From: Salmonella bongori NCTC 12419
GTDB taxonomy: Bacteria; Pseudomonadota; Gammaproteobacteria; Enterobacterales; Enterobacteriaceae
DNA: 64,000 bases
Direction: 5' to 3'
Assembly: GCF_000252995.1 (NCBI RefSeq)
Contig: NC_015761.1
Coordinates: 2,108,001-2,172,000, forward strand
Shown here: positions 7,736 through 17,620 of the stretch, one piece after another
Position numbering within the stretch: position 1 is the stretch's first letter
Layout: each line of letters opens with the position of its first letter
The notes under the pieces: generated by a model
The model's database searches: none
What the model saw: the letters and a program-made list of their open reading frames with translations, nothing else
Told to the model about the DNA's origin: nothing
Translations under genes and position numbers: made by a program

Positions 7736-10700
7736 TGCAGGTATTACCCCCGGGCAGCACAGGCGGCCCGTCGCGCCTGTTTATTCTGCGCCCCGTCGCT
7801 ACTACGCTATTGATGGCGGCAATTTTACTCGCCGGGATTATCGGCTATCGCTTCTTGCCCGTCGCTGCCTTACCGGAAGTAGACTACCCCACTATTCAGG
7901 TGGTTACTCTCTACCCTGGCGCCAGCCCGGATGTCATGACATCCGCCGTGACCGCGCCGCTTGAGCGCCAGTTCGGCCAGATGTCAGGCCTTAAACAGAT
8001 GTCGTCGCAAAGCGCCGGCGGCGCATCGGTGGTGACGCTACAGTTCCAGCTAACGCTGCCGCTGGATGTCGCCGAGCAGGAAGTCCAGGCAGCGATAAAC
8101 GCAGCCACTAATTTATTGCCCTCCGACCTGCCCAATCCGCCGATTTACAGCAAAGTTAATCCGGCTGACCCGCCTATTATGACGCTTGCCGTCACCTCAA
8201 ACGCAATGCCAATGACGCAGGTAGAGGACATGGTAGAAACTCGCGTGGCGCAGAAGATTTCGCAGGTTTCCGGCGTCGGGCTGGTGACGCTTGCCGGCGG
8301 GCAACGTCCGGCGGTACGCGTAAAACTGAATGCCCAGGCCATCGCCGCGCTCGGTCTGACCAGCGAAACTATCCGTACCGCCATTACCGGGGCGAACGTC
8401 AACTCGGCAAAAGGCAGCCTGGATGGTCCTGAACGCGCGGTGACGCTTTCAGCTAACGATCAGATGCAGTCCGCCGACGAATACCGCAGGCTCATCATCG
8501 CTTATCAAAACGGCGCGCCGGTACGGCTGGGCGACGTCGCCACCGTCGAACAGGGGGCGGAAAATAGCTGGCTCGGCGCATGGGCGGATAACACGCCGGC
8601 AATCGTGATGAACGTTCAACGCCAGCCCGGCGCGAATATCATCGCAACGGCGGACAGCATTCGCCAGATGCTTCCCCAGCTTACCGAAAGCCTGCCAAAA
8701 TCGGTGAAGGTCACAGTACTGTCCGATCGCACCACCAATATTCGCGCTTCCGTGCGCGATACCCAGTCTGAACTGATGCTGGCGATCGCGCTGGTCGTCA
8801 TGATTATCTACCTGTTTTTACGCAACATTCCTGCCACAATTATCCCCGGTGTCGCTGTACCGCTGTCGCTTATCGGCACGTTTGCTGTAATGGTGTTTTT
8901 GGATTTTTCCATTAATAACCTGACGTTAATGGCGCTCACTATCGCCACAGGGTTCGTGGTGGACGACGCGATTGTGGTTATCGAAAACATCTCACGCTAT
9001 ATCGAAAAAGGAGAAAAACCGCTGGCAGCGGCACTGAAAGGCGCGGGCGAAATCGGCTTTACCATTATTTCACTCACCTTTTCGCTGATTGCGGTGCTAA
9101 TACCCTTACTCTTTATGGGTGATATTGTTGGTCGCCTGTTCCGCGAATTTGCGGTGACACTGGCGATAGCGATTTTGATCTCCGCTGTTGTCTCTTTGAC
9201 GCTAACACCTATGATGTGCGCGCGTATGCTAAGCCAGGCATCATTGCGTAAGCAAAACCGCTTCTCGCGCGCCTCGGAACGGTTGTTTGAACGGGTAATC
9301 GCCAGCTACGGGCGCGGGCTCGCGAAAGTACTCAACCATCCGTGGCTAACATTGAGCGTGGCATTCACTACGCTACTGCTCAGCATTATGCTGTGGATAG
9401 TCATCCCGAAAGGGTTCTTTCCGGTACAGGATAATGGCATCATCCAGGGCACTCTGCAGGCACCACAATCGTCATCTTATGCCAGTATGGCGCAGCGCCA
9501 GCGCCAGGTTGCGGATCAAATCTTACAGGACCCGGCGGTGGAAAGCCTGACGACCTTTGTCGGCGTGGACGGTGCTAACCCCACGCTAAATAGCGCGCGC
9601 CTGCAAATTAATCTCAAGCCGCTGGAAGCGCGTGATGACCGGGTGCAACAGGTTATTTCCCGCCTGCAAACCGCGGTAGCGACTCTGCCTGGCGTGGCGC
9701 TGTATCTTCAGCCGACGCAGGATTTAACTATCGACACGCAGGTCAGCCGCACGCCGTATCAGTTCACCCTGCAAGCGACCTCGCTTGACGCGCTTAGCCA
9801 CTGGGTGCCGACACTGTTGAATGCCTTACAGTCGTTGCCACAACTCTCTGAAGTAAGCAGCGACTGGCAGGACCGGGGATTAGCGGCCTGGGTGAATGTC
9901 GACCGCGACAGCGCCAGCCGTCTGGGCATCAGCATGGCGGATGTGGATAACGCACTCTACAACGCTTTCGGGCAACGCTTAATTTCGACGATTTATACCC
10001 AGGCGAACCAGTACCGCGTCGTGCTGGAACATAATACCGCCAGCACGCCAGGACTGGCGGCGCTGGAGACGATTCGCCTGACAGGCAACGATGGCGCAAT
10101 GGTACCACTCAGCGCGATAGCCAGTATTGAGCAACGTTTTGCCCCGCTTTCTATCAATCACTTAGATCAATTCCCGGTCACGACATTTTCATTTAACGTA
10201 CCGGAGGGCTATTCGCTCGGCGATGCTGTGCAGGCTATTCTTGATACGGAAAAAGCGCTCGCGCTACCTGCAGATATTACGACGCAATTTCAGGGCAGTA
10301 CGCTTGCCTTCCAGGCCGCTCTGGGAAGCACCGTCTGGCTTATTGTCGCCGCGGTAGTGGCAATGTATATCGTGCTTGGCGTGCTGTATGAGAGTTTTAT
10401 CCATCCAATCACGATTCTCTCCACGCTGCCCACTGCGGGCGTCGGCGCACTGCTGGCGCTGATGATTGCCGGAAGCGAACTGGATATTATCGCCATTATC
10501 GGCATTATTTTGCTGATCGGCATTGTGAAGAAAAACGCCATCATGATGATTGACTTCGCGCTCGCCGCCGAACGCGAGCAGGGGATGAGCCCACGCGACG
10601 CTATCTTCCAGGCCTGTTTGCTGCGTTTTCGGCCGATTCTGATGACCACGCTGGCGGCGCTGCTCGGCGCGTTGCCATTAATGCTGAGTACTGGCGTCGG

Positions 10701-10857
10701 CGCAGAGTTGCGCCGCCCGCTGGGGATAGCCATGGTGGGCGGCTTACTGGTCAGTCAGGTATTAACGTTGTTTACTACGCCCGTTATCTATCTGCTGTTC
10801 GACCGCCTGTCACTGTACGTGAAAAACCGCTTCCCACGCCATGAAGAGGAGACGTAA
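7735..10857 (+). CDS. mdtB: RND multidrug efflux transporter subunit MdtB
   Basis: Inner-membrane proton-driven RND pump subunit that assembles with MdtC as a heterotrimer (known for E. coli). The 1040 residues have 12 predicted membrane helices and two large periplasmic loops. The proton-relay motif is seen in TM4 as ATGFVVDDAIVVIENI, and a conserved lysine is present in GIVKKNAIMMIDFAL (TM10). The start overlaps the mdtA stop, and the gene ends directly against the mdtC ATG, indicating translational coupling. It is a paralogue of mdtC, arising by tandem duplication in the family's past. Confidence 0.96.
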   Translation: MQVLPPGSTGGPSRLFILRPVATTLLMAAILLAGIIGYRFLPVAALPEVDYPTIQVVTLYPGASPDVMTSAVTAPLERQFGQMSGLKQMSSQSAGGASVVTLQFQLTLPLDVAEQEVQAAINAATNLLPSDLPNPPIYSKVNPADPPIMTLAVTSNAMPMTQVEDMVETRVAQKISQVSGVGLVTLAGGQRPAVRVKLNAQAIAALGLTSETIRTAITGANVNSAKGSLDGPERAVTLSANDQMQSADEYRRLIIAYQNGAPVRLGDVATVEQGAENSWLGAWADNTPAIVMNVQRQPGANIIATADSIRQMLPQLTESLPKSVKVTVLSDRTTNIRASVRDTQSELMLAIALVVMIIYLFLRNIPATIIPGVAVPLSLIGTFAVMVFLDFSINNLTLMALTIATGFVVDDAIVVIENISRYIEKGEKPLAAALKGAGEIGFTIISLTFSLIAVLIPLLFMGDIVGRLFREFAVTLAIAILISAVVSLTLTPMMCARMLSQASLRKQNRFSRASERLFERVIASYGRGLAKVLNHPWLTLSVAFTTLLLSIMLWIVIPKGFFPVQDNGIIQGTLQAPQSSSYASMAQRQRQVADQILQDPAVESLTTFVGVDGANPTLNSARLQINLKPLEARDDRVQQVISRLQTAVATLPGVALYLQPTQDLTIDTQVSRTPYQFTLQATSLDALSHWVPTLLNALQSLPQLSEVSSDWQDRGLAAWVNVDRDSASRLGISMADVDNALYNAFGQRLISTIYTQANQYRVVLEHNTASTPGLAALETIRLTGNDGAMVPLSAIASIEQRFAPLSINHLDQFPVTTFSFNVPEGYSLGDAVQAILDTEKALALPADITTQFQGSTLAFQAALGSTVWLIVAAVVAMYIVLGVLYESFIHPITILSTLPTAGVGALLALMIAGSELDIIAIIGIILLIGIVKKNAIMMIDFALAAEREQGMSPRDAIFQACLLRFRPILMTTLAALLGALPLMLSTGVGAELRRPLGIAMVGGLLVSQVLTLFTTPVIYLLFDRLSLYVKNRFPRHEEET

Positions 10858-13800
10858 ATGCGCTTTTTCGCCCTTTTCATTTACCGCCCGGTCGCCACTA
10901 TTTTGATTGCCGCCGCCATTACGCTGTGCGGCATTCTGGGCTTTCGACTGCTGCCGGTCGCTCCGCTGCCGCAGGTTGATTTCCCGGTAATTATGGTAAG
11001 CGCCTCATTGCCGGGCGCTTCGCCGGAAACCATGGCATCGTCAGTAGCGACGCCGCTGGAACGTTCGCTGGGACGCATTGCCGGCGTTAATGAAATGACG
11101 TCCAGCAGTTCACTTGGCAGTACACGCATTATTCTCGAATTTAACTTCGACCGCGATATTAACGGCGCGGCGCGCGACGTGCAGGCGGCCATTAACGCCG
11201 CGCAAAGCTTACTGCCAAGCGGAATGCCCAGCCGCCCGACCTACCGCAAGGCTAACCCGTCCGACGCGCCCATTATGATTTTAACGCTCACATCGGATAC
11301 CTGGTCGCAGGGGGAACTGTATGATTTCGCCTCAACCCAACTGGCGCAAACCATCGCACAAATTGACGGCGTGGGTGATGTTGACGTCGGCGGCAGTTCC
11401 CTGCCCGCGGTACGCGTAGGCTTAAACCCACAAGCGCTGTTTAATCAGGGCGTCTCACTGGACAAGGTTCGCGAGGCTATCGATAACGCCAACGTGCGCA
11501 GGCCGCAGGGCGCTATTGAAGATAACATCCACCGCTGGCAAATACAGACCAACGACGAACTGAAAACCGCCGCCGACTATCAACCGCTGATTATTCACTA
11601 TAACAACGGCGCTGCCGTACGCCTGGGCGATGTCGCCCGTGTTACCGACTCGGTACAGGATGTTCGTAACGCCGGGATGACTAATGCGAAGCCGGCTATT
11701 TTGTTGATGATCCGCAAGCTGCCAGAAGCCAACATTATTCAAACGGTAGACGGTATTCGGGCAAAATTACCGGAACTACGGGCAATGATCCCTGCCGCTA
11801 TCGATTTACAAATCGCCCAGGATCGCTCGCCGACGATTCGCGCATCGCTACAAGAGGTAGAAGAAACACTGATTATCGCCGTCGCGCTGGTGATTCTGGT
11901 GGTATTTTTTTTCCTGCGCTCCGGGCGCGCTACGCTAATCCCTGCTGTCGCCGTTCCGGTTTCTCTCATCGGCACATTCGCTGCTATGTATCTGTGCGGC
12001 TTCAGTCTCAATAATCTGTCGTTAATGGCGCTCACTATCGCAACCGGATTTGTCGTTGATGACGCGATTGTGGTGCTGGAAAATATTGCCCGCCATCTGG
12101 AAGCCGGAATGAAACCGTTGCAGGCGGCATTACAAGGCACACGGGAAGTCGGTTTTACGGTTATCTCCATGAGCCTTTCGCTGGTGGCTGTATTTCTACC
12201 GCTACTGTTAATGGGCGGTCTGCCTGGGCGGCTATTACGGGAGTTCGCCGTCACCCTTTCGGTGGCGATTGGCATTTCGCTGGTCGTCTCGCTCACGCTG
12301 ACGCCGATGATGTGTGGCTGGATGCTGAAATCAAGCCAACCTCGCGCCCAGCCGCGTAAACAGGGCATTGGCCGCCTGCTGGTAGCCTTACAGCAGAGGT
12401 ATGGCACGTCATTAAAATGGGTACTCAACCATACGCGTCTTGTCGGTGTGGTTTTTCTTGGCACCATTGCGCTGAATATCTGGCTTTATATCGCCATTCC
12501 TAAGACGTTCTTTCCGGAACAAGACACCGGCGTGCTGATGGGCGGTATTCAGGCTGACCAGAGCATCTCTTTCCAGTCCATGCGCGGTAAGCTGCAGGAT
12601 TTTATGCAGATTATTCGCGACGATCCGGCAGTGGATAATGTTACCGGTTTTACCGGCGGATCGCGGGTGAACAGCGGCATGATGTTTATTACGCTTAAAC
12701 CGCGCGGTGAACGCAAAGAGACCGCGCAGCAGATTATTGATCGGTTGCGCATCAAACTGGCGAAAGAACCGGGTGCTACGTTGTTTCTAATGGCAGTCCA
12801 GGACATCCGCGTCGGTGGACGTCAGGCTAACGCCAGTTATCAATATACATTGTTGTCTGACTCCCTGTCGGCGCTGCGTGAATGGGAGCCCAAAATACGC
12901 AAAGCGCTCTCTGCTCTGCCGCAACTGGCGGACGTTAACTCCGACCAACAGGATAACGGTGCCGAGATGAGCCTTACCTACGATCGTGACACCATGTCGC
13001 GGCTGGGCATTGATGTTCAGGCCGCCAATAGCCTGTTAAATAACGCATTTGGTCAGCGGCAGATCTCCACCATTTATCAGCCGATGAACCAGTATAAAGT
13101 GGTAATGGAAGTTGACCCACGCTATACCCAGGATATCAGCGCGCTGGATAAAATGTTTGTTATCAACAGCGACGGGAAAGCGATCCCTCTCTCCTATTTC
13201 GCCCAATGGCGGCCAGCTAATGCGCCGCTGTCGGTGAACCATCAGGGACTTTCCGCGGCGTCGACTATTGCCTTTAACCTGCCGGCCGGCACGTCGTTAT
13301 CGCAGGCGACGGAAGCCATTAATCGCACCATGACGCAGCTTGGCGTGCCCCCAACCGTACGCGGCAGCTTTGCCGGAACGGCGCAAGTCTTTCAGCAGAC
13401 CATGAATTCGCAGCTTATTCTGATCCTGGCGGCGATTGCCACCGTCTATATTGTGCTGGGGATATTGTACGAAAGTTACGTCCACCCGCTGACCATTCTC
13501 TCTACTCTGCCGTCAGCGGGCGTAGGAGCGCTCCTGGCGCTGGAACTCTTCAATGCCCCGTTCAGCCTAATCGCCCTGATAGGGATCATGCTATTAATTG
13601 GCATTGTAAAGAAAAACGCCATTATGATGGTCGATTTTGCGCTTGAAGCACAACGAAACGGCAACCTGCCCCCGGAACAAGCTATTTTCCAGGCCTGTTT
13701 GCTACGTTTTCGTCCGATAATGATGACGACGTTAGCCGCGCTGTTCGGTGCATTGCCGTTGGTATTATCTGGCGGAGACGGTTCGGAATTACGTCAGCCG

Positions 13801-13938
13801 CTGGGGATAACCATTGTCGGTGGTTTGGTTATGAGCCAGCTCCTGACCCTCTATACCACGCCAGTGGTGTACCTCTTTTTCGACCGTCTGCGGCTGCGTT
13901 TTTCGCGTAAAAATAGCAAACCGGTAGTAGAGATATGA
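10858..13938 (+). CDS. mdtC: RND multidrug efflux transporter subunit MdtC
   Basis: Second RND subunit of the MdtABC pump, 1026 residues, starting MRFFALFIYRPVAT. The TM4 motif is ATGFVVDDAIVVLENI, and the TM10 region GIVKKNAIMMVDFAL is intact. In E. coli MdtB2C1 trimers, MdtC is reported as the subunit that binds drug, while MdtB drives proton flow. This is family knowledge and cannot be read here. There is no gap to mdtB, and a 4-base ATGA overlap joins it to mdtD. Confidence 0.96.
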   Translation: MRFFALFIYRPVATILIAAAITLCGILGFRLLPVAPLPQVDFPVIMVSASLPGASPETMASSVATPLERSLGRIAGVNEMTSSSSLGSTRIILEFNFDRDINGAARDVQAAINAAQSLLPSGMPSRPTYRKANPSDAPIMILTLTSDTWSQGELYDFASTQLAQTIAQIDGVGDVDVGGSSLPAVRVGLNPQALFNQGVSLDKVREAIDNANVRRPQGAIEDNIHRWQIQTNDELKTAADYQPLIIHYNNGAAVRLGDVARVTDSVQDVRNAGMTNAKPAILLMIRKLPEANIIQTVDGIRAKLPELRAMIPAAIDLQIAQDRSPTIRASLQEVEETLIIAVALVILVVFFFLRSGRATLIPAVAVPVSLIGTFAAMYLCGFSLNNLSLMALTIATGFVVDDAIVVLENIARHLEAGMKPLQAALQGTREVGFTVISMSLSLVAVFLPLLLMGGLPGRLLREFAVTLSVAIGISLVVSLTLTPMMCGWMLKSSQPRAQPRKQGIGRLLVALQQRYGTSLKWVLNHTRLVGVVFLGTIALNIWLYIAIPKTFFPEQDTGVLMGGIQADQSISFQSMRGKLQDFMQIIRDDPAVDNVTGFTGGSRVNSGMMFITLKPRGERKETAQQIIDRLRIKLAKEPGATLFLMAVQDIRVGGRQANASYQYTLLSDSLSALREWEPKIRKALSALPQLADVNSDQQDNGAEMSLTYDRDTMSRLGIDVQAANSLLNNAFGQRQISTIYQPMNQYKVVMEVDPRYTQDISALDKMFVINSDGKAIPLSYFAQWRPANAPLSVNHQGLSAASTIAFNLPAGTSLSQATEAINRTMTQLGVPPTVRGSFAGTAQVFQQTMNSQLILILAAIATVYIVLGILYESYVHPLTILSTLPSAGVGALLALELFNAPFSLIALIGIMLLIGIVKKNAIMMVDFALEAQRNGNLPPEQAIFQACLLRFRPIMMTTLAALFGALPLVLSGGDGSELRQPLGITIVGGLVMSQLLTLYTTPVVYLFFDRLRLRFSRKNSKPVVEI

Positions 13939-15347
13939 CTGAGCTTCCTGACAGCACCCGCTGGCAACTTTGGATTGTGGCATTCGGCTTTTTTATGCAG
14001 TCGCTGGATACCACCATCGTTAATACTGCGCTTCCCTCCATGGCGAAAAGCCTGGGGGAAAGCCCGCTCCATATGCACATGGTGGTGGTGTCGTATGTTC
14101 TCACCGTCGCCGTAATGCTGCCTGCCAGCGGCTGGCTGGCAGACAAAATCGGCGTGCGTAATATTTTCTTTGCCGCCATCGTGCTGTTCACGCTGGGATC
14201 GCTGTTTTGCGCCCTCTCCGGCACGCTTAATGAACTGGTATTGGCGCGGATTTTACAAGGCGTTGGCGGCGCAATGATGGTGCCGGTCGGACGCCTGACA
14301 GTAATGAAAATCGTGCCGCGCGAGCAATATATGGCAGCGATGACCTTCGTTACCCTACCGGGGCAGTTCGGGCCACTGCTCGGCCCCGCGCTGGGCGGCG
14401 TACTGGTCGAGTATGCCTCATGGCACTGGATCTTTCTGATTAATATTCCTGTCGGTATTATCGGCGCTATCGCCACCTTTATGCTGATGCCGAACCATAC
14501 TATAGAAACCCGCCGCTTTGATCTGCCTGGCTTCCTGCTGTTGGCTGTCGGCATGGCAGTACTCACGCTGGCGCTGGACGGCAGTAAAAGCATGGGGATC
14601 TCGCCCTGGGCATTAGCAGGGCTTGCCGCAGGCGGCGCCGCATCAATTCTGTTCTACATTCTCCATGCCAAAAAAAATTCAGGCGCGCTATTTAGTCTGC
14701 GACTGTTTCACACCCCCACTTTTTCTCTGGGTCTGTTGGGCAGTTTTGCCGGGCGTATCGGCAGCGGTATGTTGCCGTTTATCACTCCGGTCTTTTTGCA
14801 GATTGGCCTCGGTTTTTCACCATTTCATGCCGGCCTGATGATGATCCCTATGGTGCTGGGCAGCATGGGAATGAAACGTATTGTGGTACAGATAGTTAAC
14901 CGTTTTGGCTATCGTCGGGTACTGGTAGCAACCACGCTCGGACTGGCATTCGTTAGCCTGATGTTTATGTCGGTCGCTCTGCTCGGCTGGTATTATCTCC
15001 TGCCGCTGGTACTGCTTGTTCAGGGAATGGTGAATTCGGCGCGTTTTTCCTCCATGAATACCTTAACACTAAAAGACCTTCCCGATACGCAGGCCAGCAG
15101 CGGTAACAGCTTACTATCAATGATCATGCAGCTCTCAATGAGTATTGGCGTCACCCTTGCCGGGCTACTGCTGGGCCTGTTTGGTCAGCAACATATTGGC
15201 ATAGACAGTAGCGCCACACACTACGTCTTTATGTACACCTGGTTATGTATGGCGGTTATTATCGCGCTACCGGCGATAATTTTTGCCCGCGTGCCGAACG
15301 ATACACAGCAAAACATGGTCATTTCGCGGCGTAAAAGGAGCCTGTAA
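13935..15347 (+). CDS. mdtD: MFS exporter MdtD (IceT, iron-citrate efflux)
   Basis: Major facilitator of the DHA2 type, 470 residues with about 13-14 hydrophobic segments. The motif WLADKIGVRNIFF is a variant of the MFS signature between TM2 and TM3, and LDTTIVNTALP in TM1 is the DHA2 signature. In Salmonella this protein has been described as IceT, which exports citrate and iron-citrate under BaeSR control, whereas drug export has little support. It overlaps mdtC by 4 bases and baeS by 1 base, so it is translated as part of the operon. Confidence 0.93.
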   Translation: MTELPDSTRWQLWIVAFGFFMQSLDTTIVNTALPSMAKSLGESPLHMHMVVVSYVLTVAVMLPASGWLADKIGVRNIFFAAIVLFTLGSLFCALSGTLNELVLARILQGVGGAMMVPVGRLTVMKIVPREQYMAAMTFVTLPGQFGPLLGPALGGVLVEYASWHWIFLINIPVGIIGAIATFMLMPNHTIETRRFDLPGFLLLAVGMAVLTLALDGSKSMGISPWALAGLAAGGAASILFYILHAKKNSGALFSLRLFHTPTFSLGLLGSFAGRIGSGMLPFITPVFLQIGLGFSPFHAGLMMIPMVLGSMGMKRIVVQIVNRFGYRRVLVATTLGLAFVSLMFMSVALLGWYYLLPLVLLVQGMVNSARFSSMNTLTLKDLPDTQASSGNSLLSMIMQLSMSIGVTLAGLLLGLFGQQHIGIDSSATHYVFMYTWLCMAVIIALPAIIFARVPNDTQQNMVISRRKRSL

Positions 15348-16750
15348 TGAAAGTCTGGCGGCCCGGTATCACCGGCAAACTGTTTCTGGCAATTTTCGCC
15401 ACCTGCATCGTGTTGCTGATCAGTATGCATTGGGCCGTGCGTGTCAGTTTTGAACGCGGATTTATTGACTACATTAAACATGGCAACGAACAACGGTTAC
15501 AAATGCTGGGCGATGCGTTGGGCGATCAGTATCAGCAACACGGCAACTGGCGTTTTTTACGCAACAACGATCGCTTCGTTTTCCAGATCCTGCGTTCATT
15601 TGAGCATGACAATGACCGTGATAAACCCGGCCCTGGTATGCCGCCGCATGGTTGGCGTACCCAATTCTGGGTGGTTGATCAAACTGGCCGGGTACTGGTT
15701 GGCCCCCGCGGCCCGGTGCCCCATGACGGTACCCGGCGGCCCATTCTGGTCAATGGCGCCGAAGTCGGCGCGGTCATCGCTTCCCCCGTCGAGCGACTGA
15801 CGCGTAATACGGATATTAATTTTGATAAACAGCAGCGGCGCGCCAGCTGGATGATTGTGGCATTATCAACGTTGCTCGCCGCACTGGCGACATTTTTGCT
15901 GGCGCGCGGCCTGCTTGCTCCCGTTAAACGACTGGTCGAGGGTACGCACCGACTGGCGGCGGGGGATTTTACCACCCGCGTAGCGCCTACCAGCGCTGAT
16001 GAGCTGGGAAAACTGGCGCAGGACTTTAACCAGCTTGCCAGTACGCTGGAAAAAAACCAGCAGATGCGTCGTGACTTTATGGCGGATATTTCCCATGAAC
16101 TGCGCACGCCGCTGGCGGTATTACGCGGCGAACTGGAGGCCATTCAGGATGGCGTTCGTCAGTTCACCCCGGAGTCAGTCGCGTCGCTACAGGCGGAGGT
16201 GGGTACGCTCACCAAACTGGTTGACGATTTGCATCAGCTCTCTTTGTCTGACGAGGGGGCGCTGGCCTATCAAAAAACCACTGTCGATCTTGTACCCCTG
16301 CTGGAAGTCGCTGGCGGCGCGTTCCGGGAACGTTTCGCCAGCCGGGGGCTGACGCTACATTACTCGCTGCCGGATAGTATGACCGTCTTCGGCGATGCGG
16401 ATCGTTTGATGCAACTGTTTAATAATCTGCTGGAAAACAGTCTGCGCTACACGGATAGCGGTGGTGGCCTGCATATTTCTGCCGAACAGCGCGACAAAAC
16501 ATTATTCCTGACCTTTGCCGATTCCGCGCCGGGCGTCAGCGATGAGCAGCTCTCAAAGCTTTTTGAACGTTTTTACCGAACGGAAGTGTCCCGCAACCGC
16601 GCCAGCGGCGGGTCAGGACTGGGGCTGGCGATCTGCGTCAATATCGTACATGCGCACAACGGGCATATTCGCGCCGCGCATTCGCCTTTTGGCGGGGTTA
16701 GCATTACAGTAGAACTACCGCTGGATCGCGATTTACAGAGAGATGTATGA
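15347..16750 (+). CDS. baeS: Envelope-stress sensor histidine kinase BaeS
   Basis: Inner-membrane sensor kinase responding to envelope damage (indole, flavonoids, metals, misfolded pili). The 467 residues include TM1 (about 11-31), a periplasmic sensor, TM2 (about 168-190), HAMP (about 190-242), a HisKA domain with the phospho-acceptor His250 in DISHELRTPL, and HATPase_c with the N-box LLENSLRY and G-box GGSGLGLAI. It shares one base with the mdtD stop and overlaps baeR by an ATGA. Its position behind mdtABCD gives positive autoregulation through the upstream BaeR box. Confidence 0.95.
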   Translation: MKVWRPGITGKLFLAIFATCIVLLISMHWAVRVSFERGFIDYIKHGNEQRLQMLGDALGDQYQQHGNWRFLRNNDRFVFQILRSFEHDNDRDKPGPGMPPHGWRTQFWVVDQTGRVLVGPRGPVPHDGTRRPILVNGAEVGAVIASPVERLTRNTDINFDKQQRRASWMIVALSTLLAALATFLLARGLLAPVKRLVEGTHRLAAGDFTTRVAPTSADELGKLAQDFNQLASTLEKNQQMRRDFMADISHELRTPLAVLRGELEAIQDGVRQFTPESVASLQAEVGTLTKLVDDLHQLSLSDEGALAYQKTTVDLVPLLEVAGGAFRERFASRGLTLHYSLPDSMTVFGDADRLMQLFNNLLENSLRYTDSGGGLHISAEQRDKTLFLTFADSAPGVSDEQLSKLFERFYRTEVSRNRASGGSGLGLAICVNIVHAHNGHIRAAHSPFGGVSITVELPLDRDLQRDV

Positions 16751-17469
16751 CTGAGTTACCCATTGATGAAAACACGCCGCGCATATTGATTGTTGAAGAT
16801 GAACCCAAATTGGGACAACTACTTATCGACTATCTGCGTGCAGCGAGTTACGCCCCTACGCTCATCAATCACGGCGACAACGTACTGCCATATGTGCGTC
16901 AAACGCCGCCGGATCTGATCCTGCTGGATCTGATGCTACCGGGTACGGATGGCCTGACGCTATGCCGGGAGATCCGTCGTTTTTCCGACATCCCTATCGT
17001 GATGGTCACAGCCAAAATTGAAGAGATTGACCGGCTACTTGGGCTGGAAATCGGCGCCGATGATTATATCTGTAAGCCTTACAGCCCACGCGAAGTGGTG
17101 GCCCGCGTCAAAACAATTTTACGTCGCTGCAAACCACTGCGTGAACTCCAGCAGCAGGATGCCGAAAGCCCGTTAATGATTGATGAAAGCCGTTTCCAGG
17201 CCTCCTGGTGTGGAAAAACGCTGGATTTAACGCCCGCTGAATTTCGCCTGTTAAAAACCTTGTCGCTTGAACCGGGTAAAGTTTTCTCCCGCGAGCAATT
17301 ACTGAACCACCTCTACGATGATTATCGTGTAGTGACCGATCGTACTATCGACAGCCACATTAAAAACCTGCGCCGCAAACTGGAATCGCTGGATGCTGAG
17401 CAGTCATTTATACGCGCGGTTTATGGAGTGGGATATCGCTGGGAAGCGGATGCGTGCAGGATTGTCTGA
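16747..17469 (+). CDS. baeR: Response regulator BaeR
   Basis: OmpR/PhoB-family activator of mdtABCD, acrD, spy and its own operon. The 240 residues comprise a receiver domain with an acidic pocket in VEDEPKLG, the phospho-acceptor Asp61 in LLDLMLPG and the conserved lysine in CKPYSPRE. A winged-helix DNA-binding domain follows, with DRTIDSHIKNLRRKL as the recognition helix. The start overlaps the baeS end by 4 bases. It is the last gene of the six-gene operon. No clear intrinsic terminator follows, and the yegQ promoter lies about 40 bases on. Confidence 0.96.
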   Translation: MTELPIDENTPRILIVEDEPKLGQLLIDYLRAASYAPTLINHGDNVLPYVRQTPPDLILLDLMLPGTDGLTLCREIRRFSDIPIVMVTAKIEEIDRLLGLEIGADDYICKPYSPREVVARVKTILRRCKPLRELQQQDAESPLMIDESRFQASWCGKTLDLTPAEFRLLKTLSLEPGKVFSREQLLNHLYDDYRVVTDRTIDSHIKNLRRKLESLDAEQSFIRAVYGVGYRWEADACRIV

Positions 17470-17510
17470 TTGCGATTTATCACGTCAGATATGCGTCCCT
17501 GGCGTTGTTC

Positions 17511-17539
17511 TTTACCTCACCGCGCCGCGGCGCTACAAT
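17511..17539 (+). promoter_or_regulatory. Predicted sigma-70 promoter of yegQ
   Basis: TTTACC (17511-17516) and TACAAT (17534-17539), separated by 17 bases, form a good promoter. The transcript would start near 17546, leaving a leader of about 75 bases. Confidence 0.55.
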
Positions 17540-17570
17540 GCCCGCCCTTAAAGTGAGGACTCTCCTCCAG

Positions 17571-17591
17571 CCGCCTCATCAGGTGAGGCGG
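17571..17591 (+). promoter_or_regulatory. Stem-loop in the yegQ leader
   Basis: CCGCCTCA pairs with TGAGGCGG across a TCAGG loop inside the predicted yegQ leader, 30 bases before the start codon. No U-tract follows, so it is not a terminator in this form. A role in mRNA stability or control is inference. Confidence 0.4.
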
Positions 17592-17620
17592 ATCTGACCT
17601 GTCATCAGAACGAGAAAAGA

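Noticed and set aside
11739..12467. 242-codon minus-strand reading frame inside mdtC
   Set aside because: It is fully antisense to a well-conserved RND pump gene. The composition (serine, arginine, threonine runs) is typical of a shadow frame in GC-rich coding DNA.
13829..14593. 254-codon minus-strand reading frame across the mdtC/mdtD junction
   Set aside because: It is opposite conserved genes, spans their coupled junction and has no recognisable domain.
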